In this document: in pieces, positions 27,801 through 41,100 of the stretch
Layout of the letters: each line of letters begins with the position of its first letter
Numbering within the stretch: the first letter of the stretch is position 1
Assembly: GCA_009767595.1 (NCBI GenBank)
Contig: VSDK01001740.1
Coordinates: 192,379-256,378, forward strand
DNA: 64,000 nt
Direction: 5' to 3'
Origin: Symbiodinium kawagutii
Taxonomy: Eukaryota; Sar; Dinophyceae; Suessiales; Symbiodiniaceae
Notes under the pieces: model-generated
Database searches by the model: none
The model's input: only the letters and a program-made list of their open reading frames with translations
Told to the model about the DNA's origin: nothing
Translations under genes and position numbers: made by a program

Positions 27801-30800
27801 AAGAAGAACTGCCGACAAACCAACCCAAGCAACCCAATAAACACAACCAACCTGATCAACCCAACCGACCCAAACCATAGCAAACCACCGAAACCAACCA
27901 GAACTATCAACAACAGCAGCCCCAGTTCCTTTCCCCCCTTGCCACGCCTGCGCGTTGTCAGTGGGCTGAATCCATTCCACAGTTCCGGCGACCTGTGAGA
28001 TGCGGGGCAGGTTGAAAACCTCAGGATGGTGGAGGGGGAACCAGTCGCAACCATGGTAGCAACCACTAGCTATTTTCATGGTTCCCTACTATGGTAACAA
28101 CATAACCAGTACACGGTTGCATCTGGTTGTAGTTTCCCTACGTCATGAACAACCAGGTGCAACCAGTAGCTTCATAGGGGAATAAACGGTAGAAACCGGT
28201 AGCTTAGTAGGAGAATAACATGGAATAACCAGTAGGATTGCAACCAGTAGCATAATAGGGAAATAACCAGTAGCGGAATAACAGGGGAATGACTCAGGAA
28301 ATAAGCCTTCCAGTACCCTCTGGCAAACTAACCCCGAAGCTAGAAATCACCATTTCTTCAGAGGTAAAACCATCATAAATGGTGGATTTTAGATTTTCAG
28401 GTTATTTTGCCGAATCACTCACAGTAACATTATTTATAGGTATAAAACCATTGTGAATGGTGGATTTTTGACTTTCAGCCTACGGTAGTTTTCCGGAGTG
28501 CAATTAATGAATCCTGGATCACCCATAGTCACTACGAGATCATCTTTGCTTAACCCTGCGCCTCTCCCTCGTCCAAATCCAGGTCGATGAAGGTCAGAGA
28601 CGAAACCTGGGATCCACAAAAACCCAAAGGCGGTTGGATACGTTGAGAACTGCGGTAGTGGTTGGGGTCGATGTAACTTGCCCAGACATGGGTGTTTCTC
28701 AAAATAGGGGTACCCCCAAATCATCCGATATCAACCAGTTATAGTAATAAAATGTAATAAACCAACCGATTTTGGGGTCCCCTATTTTGAGAAACACCCA
28801 TATGGATATGTGTAACATGTTTGTCACCATGATGAAGAAGAATAGTTGGCCGATAGTGGTTTACCATCTGAGAGTGTCTTCCTCAACGTTGAATTCCTGA
28901 CGATCTCTTTGTAGCCGTCCTGGATACATTTTTCTCGGTTGTTGGGCCATCCCCAAGGATGCTGATCATCGAACATCTGGGATATTCCATTTCCTCGACG
29001 ACACTCTTATAGGTTGACTGGTGGTTAATCATGGGTTACCATGGATTCTATAGGTTAACTGGTGATTGACCATGGGTAATAAAGCTTGATTAACTGATTG
29101 AAAAAAACTGATGGTTAATTGACGGATGTGGAACTCGGACATCACTGGGGGCTCTGTACCACTGGGGGTGACCATCAATCTGCTGGAGTAGTGCTTATGC
29201 CCAGTAGCGCGGTTGATCATAGTATCCCAATGTGAATGGTGATTAGTAGTGCTACAAATGGTTGATAGACGTTAGCTAAGGTTGGTTAATTGATGTTAAT
29301 TAACTTTGGTTCATCATGGTCAATGATGGTCAAGACTGACTTTCAATTTTATAATGATTCATGCACAATTATTCCCAGCATGCCATTTCCAGTACCAATG
29401 TTAGATTGGCTACGTGGTTTTGGATGGCACGGGAGTGCTGTCAGAAAGGCTTGATGGTAGTGCATGACTGGCATCTAGACAGATAGCATGAGACCAATGA
29501 TGTATACATATACAGTGTATCATTGCAACATCATCCTTTGAGATTGCATGTGGTTATCAAGTTTGGGGTCGTTTGAGTGCTGTGCGGGGGTGCAAAAAAA
29601 TCACCCAATAAGGGCATCTGGCGTACAGATGGTTTGCCGGTGAATCTTTCTGGCATCCATGACCGTTCTTCTCCATCATTAACCATGGTTAAGCAACTGA
29701 TGTCCATTATGAAGCATATTTCACGTGTTCTCCCCGGTATTTCAGCCATCAATCAGTTATCATGAATCATGCATCATTAATCGTCATTGATCATCACTCA
29801 CCGCTACTAGCCACGAATCATTACAAACTCACAACGATGGCCATGTACTGGGGTTGCAACTCCCCCAGCGCCTTTTCAGCGATTTTTCGGCCAGTCACCG
29901 AGGAAATGGTGTCTGACATTTCCAGGTATGTTGGTTGAGACTGCTCGGTGAGGGAAGAGTAGGTGACCACCTTCACAAGGGACGGTGGGCAGGTTCCGCA
30001 GGGGATGCGGGGATTCTTTGACATGGTACCATAGCAACACATGGCTATGACTCAGGCGGTGATGATACCGTGCGTGTGTCTGATGGGTGATCCATGGAGC
30101 AAGATTTGGAAGCTGGTGGAACTGCGGGAATTTGCGGGAATGTATCCACTTGTGCAAATAAAATCTGGTTGGTGTTTAATGGTTGGCCAATGATGGTTCA
30201 ATGATGATTGATTATGGTTGATTTGCTGTGCTAGTTTCATCACTGAAAGTCTTGTGTATGCGACAGAACGACTAGATTCCAGTTTGTGTTTGAGAGACAT
30301 TGACGAGCAGTGCAAAAACGAGCACAAAAAGAATGATCCTCAGGTCATTGATTGCCTCCTAGGATTCGTGATTAATTTGTGTTTCCAATCCTTCTTAGAA
30401 TCAGTTCAAGGACAATTCCGTGCGTCTCATGATCATAAACAATGGCTACAGCTCAGGTATTCATCGACTTACGTCATCAATCCAGCTCTCTTCACAGGTG
30501 CTTCAACAAGTACCAGGTAGTTCAAGGCAACGACAATAACAGAGATATCATTCATGACATGATGGTGAACACAGATCTTACCATCATGGTTGTTGGCTCT
30601 CACCCAGCCATCTCTCCAGGCAAACAGGTCCAGAGCAGGGGGACCCCCGCCAGTTCCCACCTGCAAATAGCTGTAGTTGAAGCCGCCAGTCACATTCACC
30701 TGGACGGCAGCGCCCCAGGATTTGATGTCCCTGGATGAGGGGAACATCTACAGTGGGAACCCGGCTGGTTTAACCATCAGTCTTATATAATTTGATAGAG

Positions 30801-33800
30801 GGAGTTCTTCTAGATTCAGTTTTAATTATAGGGGGATTTCTTGTAGATTTTTCCCATGAAGAGTATAGTACAGCACCAGCCAGCTATGTTGAGCCATGTG
30901 TAATACATAGGTTCTGTGCCTCGTGGCAGCGGTGGGCCCCAGCATGCTGCAGGTGGGGTCCCTTTGGGCTCCACGGCTCCGCCTTGTCGGTGTCTTCGGG
31001 CATGGTCTGCTGCGTCGCCGACGTCGCCAGGTCTTCGCCGATTTGAATCTGCTCCAGCTCTGAGCCTGCCGAAACGATGGCGATGGGCACCATGCCACCA
31101 CCGTTGAGGGCCGTATCATTGCCAGCATCATCTCAACCCTTGGCTTAAGAAACATCCATTGATACAGTAAGGGCGTATCAACCATCTATTCTGTGAAACT
31201 GATGATGAAATCAGGTCGGTAAATGGGAAAATCTGAAGGAAAGCTTTGCTTTAGCCAGCAGTTGTGGGAGGTTCCGTTCATAGGTTTTCCCAGAAAAAGT
31301 AATTTCTGGGATAAAAGGGAAATGGAAGAAACCAACAGTAAGGAAATGGATATGAAAAATGCTCATGAGGCCATCATTAACATTGGCGTATTTAGCGATT
31401 CTCATTCACCATTAGTAATTAACAATTATCAGCAATCTATCCATATCTATCCATTCCAAACAGACCAGTATTTGTTCGTAGAGATATATCACCAAAGGCA
31501 GGGATGACAATCGTGGGTGGCGGCTTGATATGAGATACTCAACAGCAGCAGGAAGGGATACGTCAACGGTATGGAGTCGTCCATAACCACGGAGATACCC
31601 TCAACCATCCCCAATATCTAGAAACTCTCCAAAAATAATCCAGCAAACAACTGAGATTTGCAACCTTAATTCTGAAATAGTCAACTATGCAGATCTATCC
31701 AGCAATTTCCTTGGTTTTTGCATCTCCAAACCTCACACAACAACGCGCCGATGCAACGCCTGCGTTGGAGGAGGCTGAGCTGATGTAAACCCGAAGCCCC
31801 ACCAGTTGAGCATGGCTCGGCGGAGTCCATTGGATCGTGCCACCGAACTGAGCGAAGCGAGCATGGCACATGGGTCGTGTTCATCACAGCTTGGAATGGC
31901 ACCCAGCCGTTCATCTAATTACTTGGTCTATGATGGTTGATTCTCAAACAGGTTTAGAGACTTCTTGTTAGCCATGTCTTTTCGGATCTTGCCAGTGCCA
32001 AACCAATTTGTGACCCCTATCTTACCAAAGTCATGATGATTCAACTGCAATCTTCCCTCTACTCTGTCAAGTTCGCAGCATCTCTGGCATGTCTGGAGTA
32101 CCAGCATGTAACTGTCCCCCCCTAGTAACTGTTTCTGCCAAGGCCCTAGGCCAGGTGTTGAGATGGGTTTACTACCCATGTTTGCTTCTGACCCATAGCC
32201 GTGTCATCTCCCACCAAGATCTCCACCTCCCAAAAAGACATGGTACTCAGCATTTCATGTTTTCTCACGCCAGAGTTCGGACACAAAAAGTGTAGAGAGC
32301 CATAACAACAAAAAACGGCATTTGACAGCCATATGGCTATGGGTCAAAGCCCTGTACCCCTGGTTCCCGACTATTAACCATTGTTTTCCCTCTGATTGTT
32401 GGTTGTCATCCCCAATCGTACCCATCATTATCCCTGGTTGGTTACTATTGACCCATAGCCAATTCAACCTAGTGAAATGTGCTTCCCAACGAGCAGCATT
32501 TCGTCCCACAGCCATATGCTAAAGATCCCGGCCCCACCTGCAGATCATCCAGGTCCTACAGGAATGGAAGTTTTGCCGTGGCCGCATTCTGAAAGCAAAA
32601 CTTCCAAGCATGGCAAGCCGTAAACAAGAAATCACATAAAGAAGGTGTTGGACATGGAATGTCATGGATGTAATCTGGACCCAAGAAGGTGTTGGGTTGC
32701 ATCTTTGCGATCGATTCAAAACTCCTTTCCATCAATAGAGTCTGTCCATCAATGTTAATTCAGCCTTCCCAAAGCCCAATCCCATCCATCTGGGCTTAAC
32801 AACCCTTGGGTTCAGCCCTAAGCAGCCCTCAACGCATCCGCCATGTCCGCTCTCCTGATCGATGAACTGCAAATTGCTGACGCTGGCGATGGAGTCGACC
32901 AAGAGCAACGTCGTAGGCGTACGCTGCTCAGTGGTGGCCGACAGGGAGTGGATCAGCACGTGGGTGTAGGTCCTCAGCCACGGTGTTCAGTGGTGGAACC
33001 TCCAGTTGCCCTCCCAAGAAGACCAAGGCAGACGCTGTGGGAGAAATCTGGATGAATCAATGCGAGTGCTCGATGGTGTTTGACGAGGGCTCATGAGAGT
33101 TGATGATGGCTGGGCATGATAGAATTTATGCTTGACACCTTCTATAACAGTTGAGCCTGGCTGGTAAAAACGTGAATCAGGTGGTGCTTTTCCAGCATTT
33201 TCCAGGTGAATCTACCAGAAGATGCCTGTGAGAAGTAGCCTCCGTGGCCCAACCGACTCCCTGGTGTCGTCATCGCCCAGGTTCGACAACGGAGTGTCCA
33301 CCGGCACGGTGAAATAGTTGTTGCCTGCAGCAGCTGGTTGCAGCCTTTGGGTCGCCCTGAAGCCCACCAGGGGTCCGGGTTTGGGATGAGTTTCTCCAGA
33401 TGGAGGTACCCTGGTGTCGTCATCCTCCAGTTTTATCAAGCATCTATAGTGATAAAGCAACCATAACTTTGGGGTACCCCTATTTTGAGAAACACCCGTA
33501 TGAAAACAGACCCACTTCACGACAAACTGGACGAAGACGACGGCGATGACAACGACAAAACCAATAGCGACAACCAACAACAAGCAACAACAGGCCAGTA
33601 TTAGACTGGTTGGTTGTTGAATATAGTGGCCTGATGTAGTGTTCGATATTAAGTATTAGACTGGTTGGTATTGAATTAACTCCCATTATAAACCAATAGC
33701 AACAACTACCAATGGTAGTTAAAATGGGGATTGAATATTTCACATTGCTGGGAGCGAAATGTGACGGTCGCACCCCCGCCTTTCACTTGCTCCCCGAGCA

Positions 33801-36800
33801 GCGTCTTGTTGGTGCCGTTGCCATCCTGGCGCTGGTTGCGGAGCGGCCGGAGATGAACCACAACGGTGAACCAAAGAACAGCAAGGATATGCAAGGATGG
33901 TGGCTGATATCCATGGCATGGGCTTAATGATATATTAATTGATGGCTAGTTGATGGTAAATAGATGCTTGGCAACCAACCATCATAGGAGATAATATGCA
34001 ACCATACTGATTTAATGGCGTTTTGCAGTTGTCAAATGGTTGCTGGTGGCTGATGATGATCAATGATGGGTAATGGACAACATCATTTATCATCATCAGC
34101 CAAATGTTAACCCATCATCTATCATCATCAGCCACTTTACTTAAATGGTGGTTTCTCAAAATAGGGGTACCCCCAAATCATCCTTTAATAGTCATTTATA
34201 GTGATAAACCAGCCATTTTTGGGGTCCCCTATTTTGAGAAACCACCAAATATGCGACAACAGCCCAATGTTGCTGATTGCGCTGACCGAGGTGCATCCAT
34301 GCCCAGAATGACCCAGATCAACCAGCACGTGGCAGCGCTGGTAAGCCGAATCGCAGCTCTGCTGGGATCAAACGTATGCTTGCAGAACGGTCAAATGGTA
34401 GTCAGTGATGATAGATGATGATTAATGGTGTTTGATCATTGCTCAGAAAAGGTGATGAAAGGCGATGATTATAAGATAATTCAGGATGATGCATGATACT
34501 ATTTGCTGGGATTTTCACAATTCCAAAGTACTCATTTTCCACACATCCTGAGAGCTACAACTGACTGGTTAGCCAGCAACTCTGAACCATGCCACATCAC
34601 TCCGCTACATTGGCATCGCGTGGGATATTCCATGCTGACACCAGCATGGACGGACATTACCACAAATCTCAAGCTTCACATTGCCTTCGGATAGATCACA
34701 GGTTCACTAATAGTCTGTGAATGTTTGTCTTTCCCTCAAATTCTTCACTACCAAATCATCAAATCATCAAACCTAATCAGATGTTTGTCTCACCCTAATC
34801 AGAAATCATCAACGCGCCATGGATCGGGGACCCCACCTGCGCCCCCGCACCGGCGCCTCGGCCAGGTACAGCCGGTAGCCCGTGACCGTCAGCGTCACCT
34901 CAGGCGCTTGCCAGGTCAAGGTGCCACCCAGCTCCTCGGCGTCCAGGTCTTGGTCCGTGAAGGCCAAAGCCGAGGCCTGCGCCACCAGGGGATGGAGCTG
35001 GTGGATGGGTGGATGGATGGGTGGATGTATGGATGGATGTTGATGGATGGGCGGCAACCAGGGGATGGGTGATGGATGGGATGATGTTGATGGGTGGATG
35101 GAGTTCACTTGGATGGACTTGATGGAGCTGGTGGAGTTGGATGGTTGGTGGATGAGTTGATTGATGGGTGTTGATTGAGGATCGTTGATTCATGAAGTTG
35201 ACGGACTTAGTGAGAGTTGACCGATGTTTGATGATGCTGATGTTTGAGATTGTGCTATTTTCAGCGGTCTGGATACATCAAAAAAACATGGCATCCACAT
35301 GCACTCCATAATTGGCGAGGACTAGAACCATATCACATCATTGTCCAACTTCCCAGCCAACGCATCCAGCATCGTCAAACCGATCAAAACTTCCGCTGCT
35401 TCACATCCTCCCACTGCCATGATCCATGAGACCTGTAATTAACCATTATCAGCTTTCCTTGTCAACCATTATCAACCATTACCACCCATAATTACCCGTG
35501 ATTTTGCCATGGTTTCATCACCAGCACCAAGCCCCAAGCATCCCCAAGCCCCGCGCCTGGTACTTCGCCGTGGCTTCCGCAAAGGACAGGCTGTTGGGCG
35601 TGGATTGCTTCACGAAACTCGAGCGCGTGTAAACCACGAAGTGTGTGAAGCCCTGGGCGTGACGCAGCTGAGTTGGTTCATAGATTGCTGGGTGTAATAG
35701 GCCTTATGTGGCTATGGGTCAATGTTAACCAACCAATAATAGCTGGTCAATGATTCATAATAGGGGATGATAACTAGCAAGTATAGGGGATATATACCAA
35801 CTATATGGCTATGGGTCAATATTAACCAGCCAACCAATGGTTGATGATTGATACTAGGAGATAACAACCAACCATTTCATAGGGGATATACCAGCTATAT
35901 CCAGCTACATATGGCTATGGGTCAATATTAACCAGCCAATATGGGGGATGATAGCCAATGCTGGGGAAAACAATGGTTAATGGTTAATGGTGGGGAACCA
36001 GGGGTATAGGGTTTGACCCACTGCCATATGGGGGCCCAAAACCACCGGTTTCCTGGTAAAATGATCATTTTTTGGTGGGCCGATATTGGTGACCAATGGG
36101 AACTTAAAGGTCCATTGCTGGTGAATTGGTGGCAACTTGATGGCAACTTGATGGCAACTTTATGGCAACTTTATGGTTGAGTGGTGGCTCATGATAAATC
36201 ATTGGTAAATTGATTTACCGTCGAATGGTGACGAATTGGCGTTGGTGGTTGATGATGGTTACTGCTGATGGTGCATTGGTGGTTGATCGGCCCATTTGGT
36301 AGTTGAGTAGGTCCCCATAGTTACTCAGGAGGTTGATCCAAGCAGATACCTTCAACACATAACAAGTGCCACCGTTCGGGACAACCACCGGCGCAGCAAT
36401 GACATTCGCCATCTAGCGAATAGCCTGCTGTTCAAAACCATTTGCTCTTGCTTGCGCAAGGGATAATTACTTTATGTGCCGTGTGCCTGTGCCCATTGCA
36501 CCCATTTCGGGAAAGCTTTCGGTGTCTCAGCAGGGTTGACAGATGGTCAGTCGAAGCGGCTGCCCACAAAACCACCAGTACTAACCAGTGCCAACCAGAA
36601 ACGTTCAACCACCGTCAGCAAGTCTTCAACGAATCATTGCCGATCTGCTATCGCCATTGAATCCCTACAGCATTGCCAACCCTCCTGCGTTCTCCGCTGA
36701 CCATCCAAGTAGCGCCGTAGGCATCGCTATCCACAATCTGGCGGCGTGAGGACATGGGCCGCTTCACACCCGAGAAACCAGGCAGGTGCGCTATATCCAT

Positions 36801-38125
36801 CCCCATTTTCGGGCTTATAACAAGCACTAACCAACCTTGGAACTTGATTGGATCTATTATTAATTGACCCATTGGCTGTTGCCTATAGAGATTGGATGAC
36901 CGACTAGTGGCTAAGAAGTAGTTGGATGTCCAACTACTACTAACCATTAGTTCAAAACCTCTAGTCACCCTACAATTGGTTGCTTGCTGATCAGTTGTTG
37001 ATGGGCTCGATCATTCGGTCTAGCTGCAGCTTGGAATGGCCCTAAGAATGGATCCGTGCTCGGCATATCCCCGACATTGGATGGTGCGAAGCTGTGGAAT
37101 CCTGTTCATGTGAAAGCCAAGCGATTTGTTTGGGGGTTTATGATGGTCTCAGGTGGTTTTGAACTGCAAGTTTTGGGGATTTTTGGATTTATGGTGGTCT
37201 CAGGTGGTTAAAATTGTAGTCGTTCTTTATTTGTTTGATTTATGCACGGTCTTCTAGGCAGAAACTATTCCCATACAAATACAACTAGTTTACCATGCAG
37301 GGGGTATACTCAGAAAGAGAATGAAGCTAAAGCAACTATGTGCTAGATCCAATGTGATGATGGTATGCCAGCAAATCAACGGCATAATGTGAAACAGCAG
37401 CAGGACAATGAGTATATGACATCTTGATACAACTCATGGCCAAAGACCCTTCAGATGTCAAGATGTCAAGTACACACCTTGGCTAAAACATGGCATCAAC
37501 TCATGGCCAAACATGCCATCCAAATATCCTTCATGCTTCCCATGCTACTGCACCACTCATCTTTGTTCGCCTCCAAAGAGTTGGTTCCCACTGGGCTTTC
37601 GCCCAGATAGGATTTGCCCGTGCCCATGGCATCAGTTGCGATGTAGACCACCTGGACCAGCCATCAGACATCGAGCAGGGCCAGCTGGAACCGGTTGGAC
37701 AACCATCTCCATTGATGGTTGACACGTGTCAGCATTCCAACTGTATTGACTCAAGCTCATATGTTGGTTCATTTCCGGAAATCATCAAACCGGTGATGAT
37801 GCTTTTACTATTTTTACGAAAATCCAGCATCAGGCTCTTTGGGTATACCATGTATCCAGCCTTTTGGTTTGTGTTTGAAACTGCCTTAAAGCTCCTTGGG
37901 TTCGGGATAGCTCCTTAGCTCCCCCTTGAAAGGCCCTTGAAAGGGCTAGCACTAGGTCTCTCAGGCAACAGCCAGCATCTTTTTTGGCATCCTAGCTGCA
38001 ACTATGCAGCCATGTTTGGGGTGTCACAAAAACGACTGTCAACAATCAACCAACAGAATCATAACCACCACTACCACCACTACCACCACTACCACCACTA
38101 CCACCACTACCACCACCACCAACAG

Positions 38126-38185
<60 letters not shown>

Positions 38186-41100
38186 GTCCATTTCTCTGCT
38201 TTGCCATGGCACGTAGGTTTCTAAGCAATGAAGATCTGCTGGTTCGATCCAAACTAAGCTGCCGTTCACCACCTCAGTGACAGCTTTGCGGCGGACATTG
38301 TTGGTGCAGGTCACAAACGCATCCAATGGCTTGAGATCAATTTGGAATTGACATGTGGGGATGGGTTATGACATGTTATGACCATCCAAGAAATAGGATG
38401 AGAAAGGATATTCACCAGGCACACCCAGGTTTGAAAGACAACAGAACTGATCTTTTTTTTGATGTTTGGCAGCCGGTGCGGGGTAGAGCAGGAACTCACA
38501 CATGAGTTGTTGTCCCTCATCTTGCCCCCAAGGGCGCTCTTTTCCCAGGAAAACCACCAGCCCTTGCCAACGACAAGGATATGATCGTATCAAGTTTATG
38601 GAAATGCTGTGCAAATGTAGATGTATGATGATGTATGTATGTCATATGGATTGCCAACGGCAAATTTATGTACAATCATGTGCGTACTTCTAAATGGTTG
38701 TAGATGTATGTATCATTATACGTACATACTTTCATGGCGAGCTTCAAAGATGATTAGGTATGGCTGCGCAAACATACAACATGGGCCCCAATTCAGCTTT
38801 AAGTTGGTTTATAGCTAGGGTAAGTACCAGTTATGGTAGACATAACCGGAGCTGGCTAGATTATAATCCAATTTGTAACTCCTGGGGAGCCACCTTGTAC
38901 ATACACGATATATTCAAGTCAATATATTTTGCATATGTCTGCACTGCGCAAGGAATGAGCATGACTTTGACAGAATCATCGTGGCTATACCCCTAGGCTG
39001 AATAGTTGAGCAAATGTCTGTCAGCTTCAATCCGAGAACAGCACCCTATAGCGCAAAACTCAGAAAAGTTACCCGACTGACTGCGGAGAGTTTGGAAAAA
39101 GGAGATCCGCACATAGGTATGCTGCCTCAGAATCTCTACTCGACCAAAATCACCATACATGACTACCCCATCTCTCCTCAAGATGATGGTGTGCCACCCT
39201 GGATCCGCTTCATCCCATATCCTCAACTGGCGATGTGCCCGTCTGGAAGTTCAGTTCGCATCGCGCCCTTTCTTTTGGTTGGACTCCATGGCTTTGGGGA
39301 TACACAGGTTACGTTCTTGGTTGCTTCAGTCGGGCACCCTGCACTTTCCACAGCTTTGGTTGCAACACCAAATAATAACACAGAAGCAATACCTACAACT
39401 CCGGGATGCAGTCCGCTTATGACTTGGTAGCTATAAACCAAGCATATACCAGTTTGAAAAAGCACCCAACAAAAACATCCAGGATTCACCAGCCAAATCG
39501 TGGCTCAAGTCAGTCCCGGTATAAACCAAACAGGTGTCTTATCTTTTTTATAGATGTCGTATAAATTATAACTATGGACCAAACAGGTAGCCCATGCACC
39601 GGTTCCCCCATCTCCGAGCCGGTTCCACTTCTGAGGAGGGCACGTCCATGTTGAGATCCGTCCCCACAAAGTCAATGGTCCCCACCGTGGCGTTGTGGTC
39701 CTGGCAACCGATCTATGGATGCTGGGGTTGGTGATGGGTCATGGTTAATCATTGTTCGATGTAGGTTCATGATGGTCGATGTTGCTTCGAAATGGTTGAT
39801 GATGTTCATTCTGGATGGATCATGGTTAATTAATCATTGTTTGATCTGCTTCTCTCCACCATGTTGAGACCAAGCATTGATCCTGGATCATCATGAACCC
39901 ACCAAGGAAAGCATGACATGGTTTCCATCATTGACCATCGTCAGCAAGCCCCAAGCCAGCAACATTCTGCAAATGAGGCCATCATGCGCCATGCCATCAT
40001 CGCCGCCCAAGGTGAGGATCAGTGATCAGAATGCCATGGTTCTTCAATTCAGACCGGTTTCCTGGACAGCCTCAAGTGCATAGAGACAGGATTTTTCTTG
40101 GCCGTTGTGGTGATTTTGCAACCAATGACACCTACAATCAGCTTGCGTCCTCGATGGCCACCGTAGCTGGGGTGCTCTGCTCCACCAGGGAAGAGCTGGA
40201 ATACACCAACCACTCCGTGAGGTTCACCAGCACCGTGTCCTCAGAGCTGGAGCCCAGTGGAAACCCGGGGGAGTAAAGGGAGGAGGGAAGGGAGGGAAGG
40301 GCTATGTTGGAGGGGATTCCGACCCTGATTCCATGGGTTTTTCCCCATGATGGCCGTCATGAGTCCCCGGCGTTCAACGGGATCACCCCTAGCTGGGGTC
40401 CTGGCCCAAGTATGCTGGTGGGACCACATGGAGCTGCTGCACCAGTGGCCTAACTCACAATGTTCAATGGTTGATTGATCATATGTTTTGAAGGCTTAAC
40501 AGTGGTTCACCCTGGAGTTTTTTATCATCGTTAATCGATAGCATGAATCATTAGCACCGGTTAATTATGGCTAATAATTCATGATACTCAATTCACCATA
40601 ATATCCTCTAGTAGTCCAACTTAGGGGAAAATATGGGGTTGCATCCCCAACTGGTCATGATCTACAAATGATAAATTTGGTTGCCCGGTTGAAACCATCA
40701 TTAAATATAAGCATTACTTGTGAGATAAGTTACTTGTTAGATAAAGGCTCTGGCAAATATTTTCGCCAAAAACCACAGACTGGTGCTGACAAACTAGCAA
40801 ACCAAATGGAGGTGATGATAACTCATCAACCTGGACATTACCCGTCCTTGACCCAAGATTTGACCCAGAGATAACCAAGCCATGCCAAAACCTTTTGCAC
40901 AGCGCAACGGACACGCATAGGCAAAAGCCAGGCTCTTGGACTAAATGGGCGTCAAGTCTGGGAGTTTCATAGTATAAACATGTATGGACTACAAATTGTC
41001 CTACCAAAATGCAAGTGGCTAGATCTGGCCAGCCCTTTATTACTCACCAACATTCGGTTTACTGCTTCTGTTTACAGGTATGTGCAAATATGCTGTGCGC

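Noticed and set aside
36300..36412. Possible FN3-array exon (APVVVPNGGTCYVLK)
   Set aside because: The neighbouring microexon at 36,714 restores exact module length without it. It could still be an alternative exon.
37010..37090. Minus-strand DMPSTDPFLGPFQ resembling VPADTPLG
   Set aside because: No suitable AG acceptor, and the module position is already filled by exon 14.
37490..37918. 142-codon plus-strand frame
   Set aside because: It is the antisense of FN3-array exon 13 plus intron sequence.
38004..38326. Frames with poly-H, poly-I, poly-D and poly-M
   Set aside because: Readings of the CCACTA and CAT repeats.
39014..39430. 138-codon plus-strand frame
   Set aside because: No recognisable motif, start context or repeat of the pattern; it lies within the intron between FN3-array exons 11 and 12, and those exons already join in phase. 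A minus-strand reading here (ELNFQTGTSP) was also dropped for that reason.
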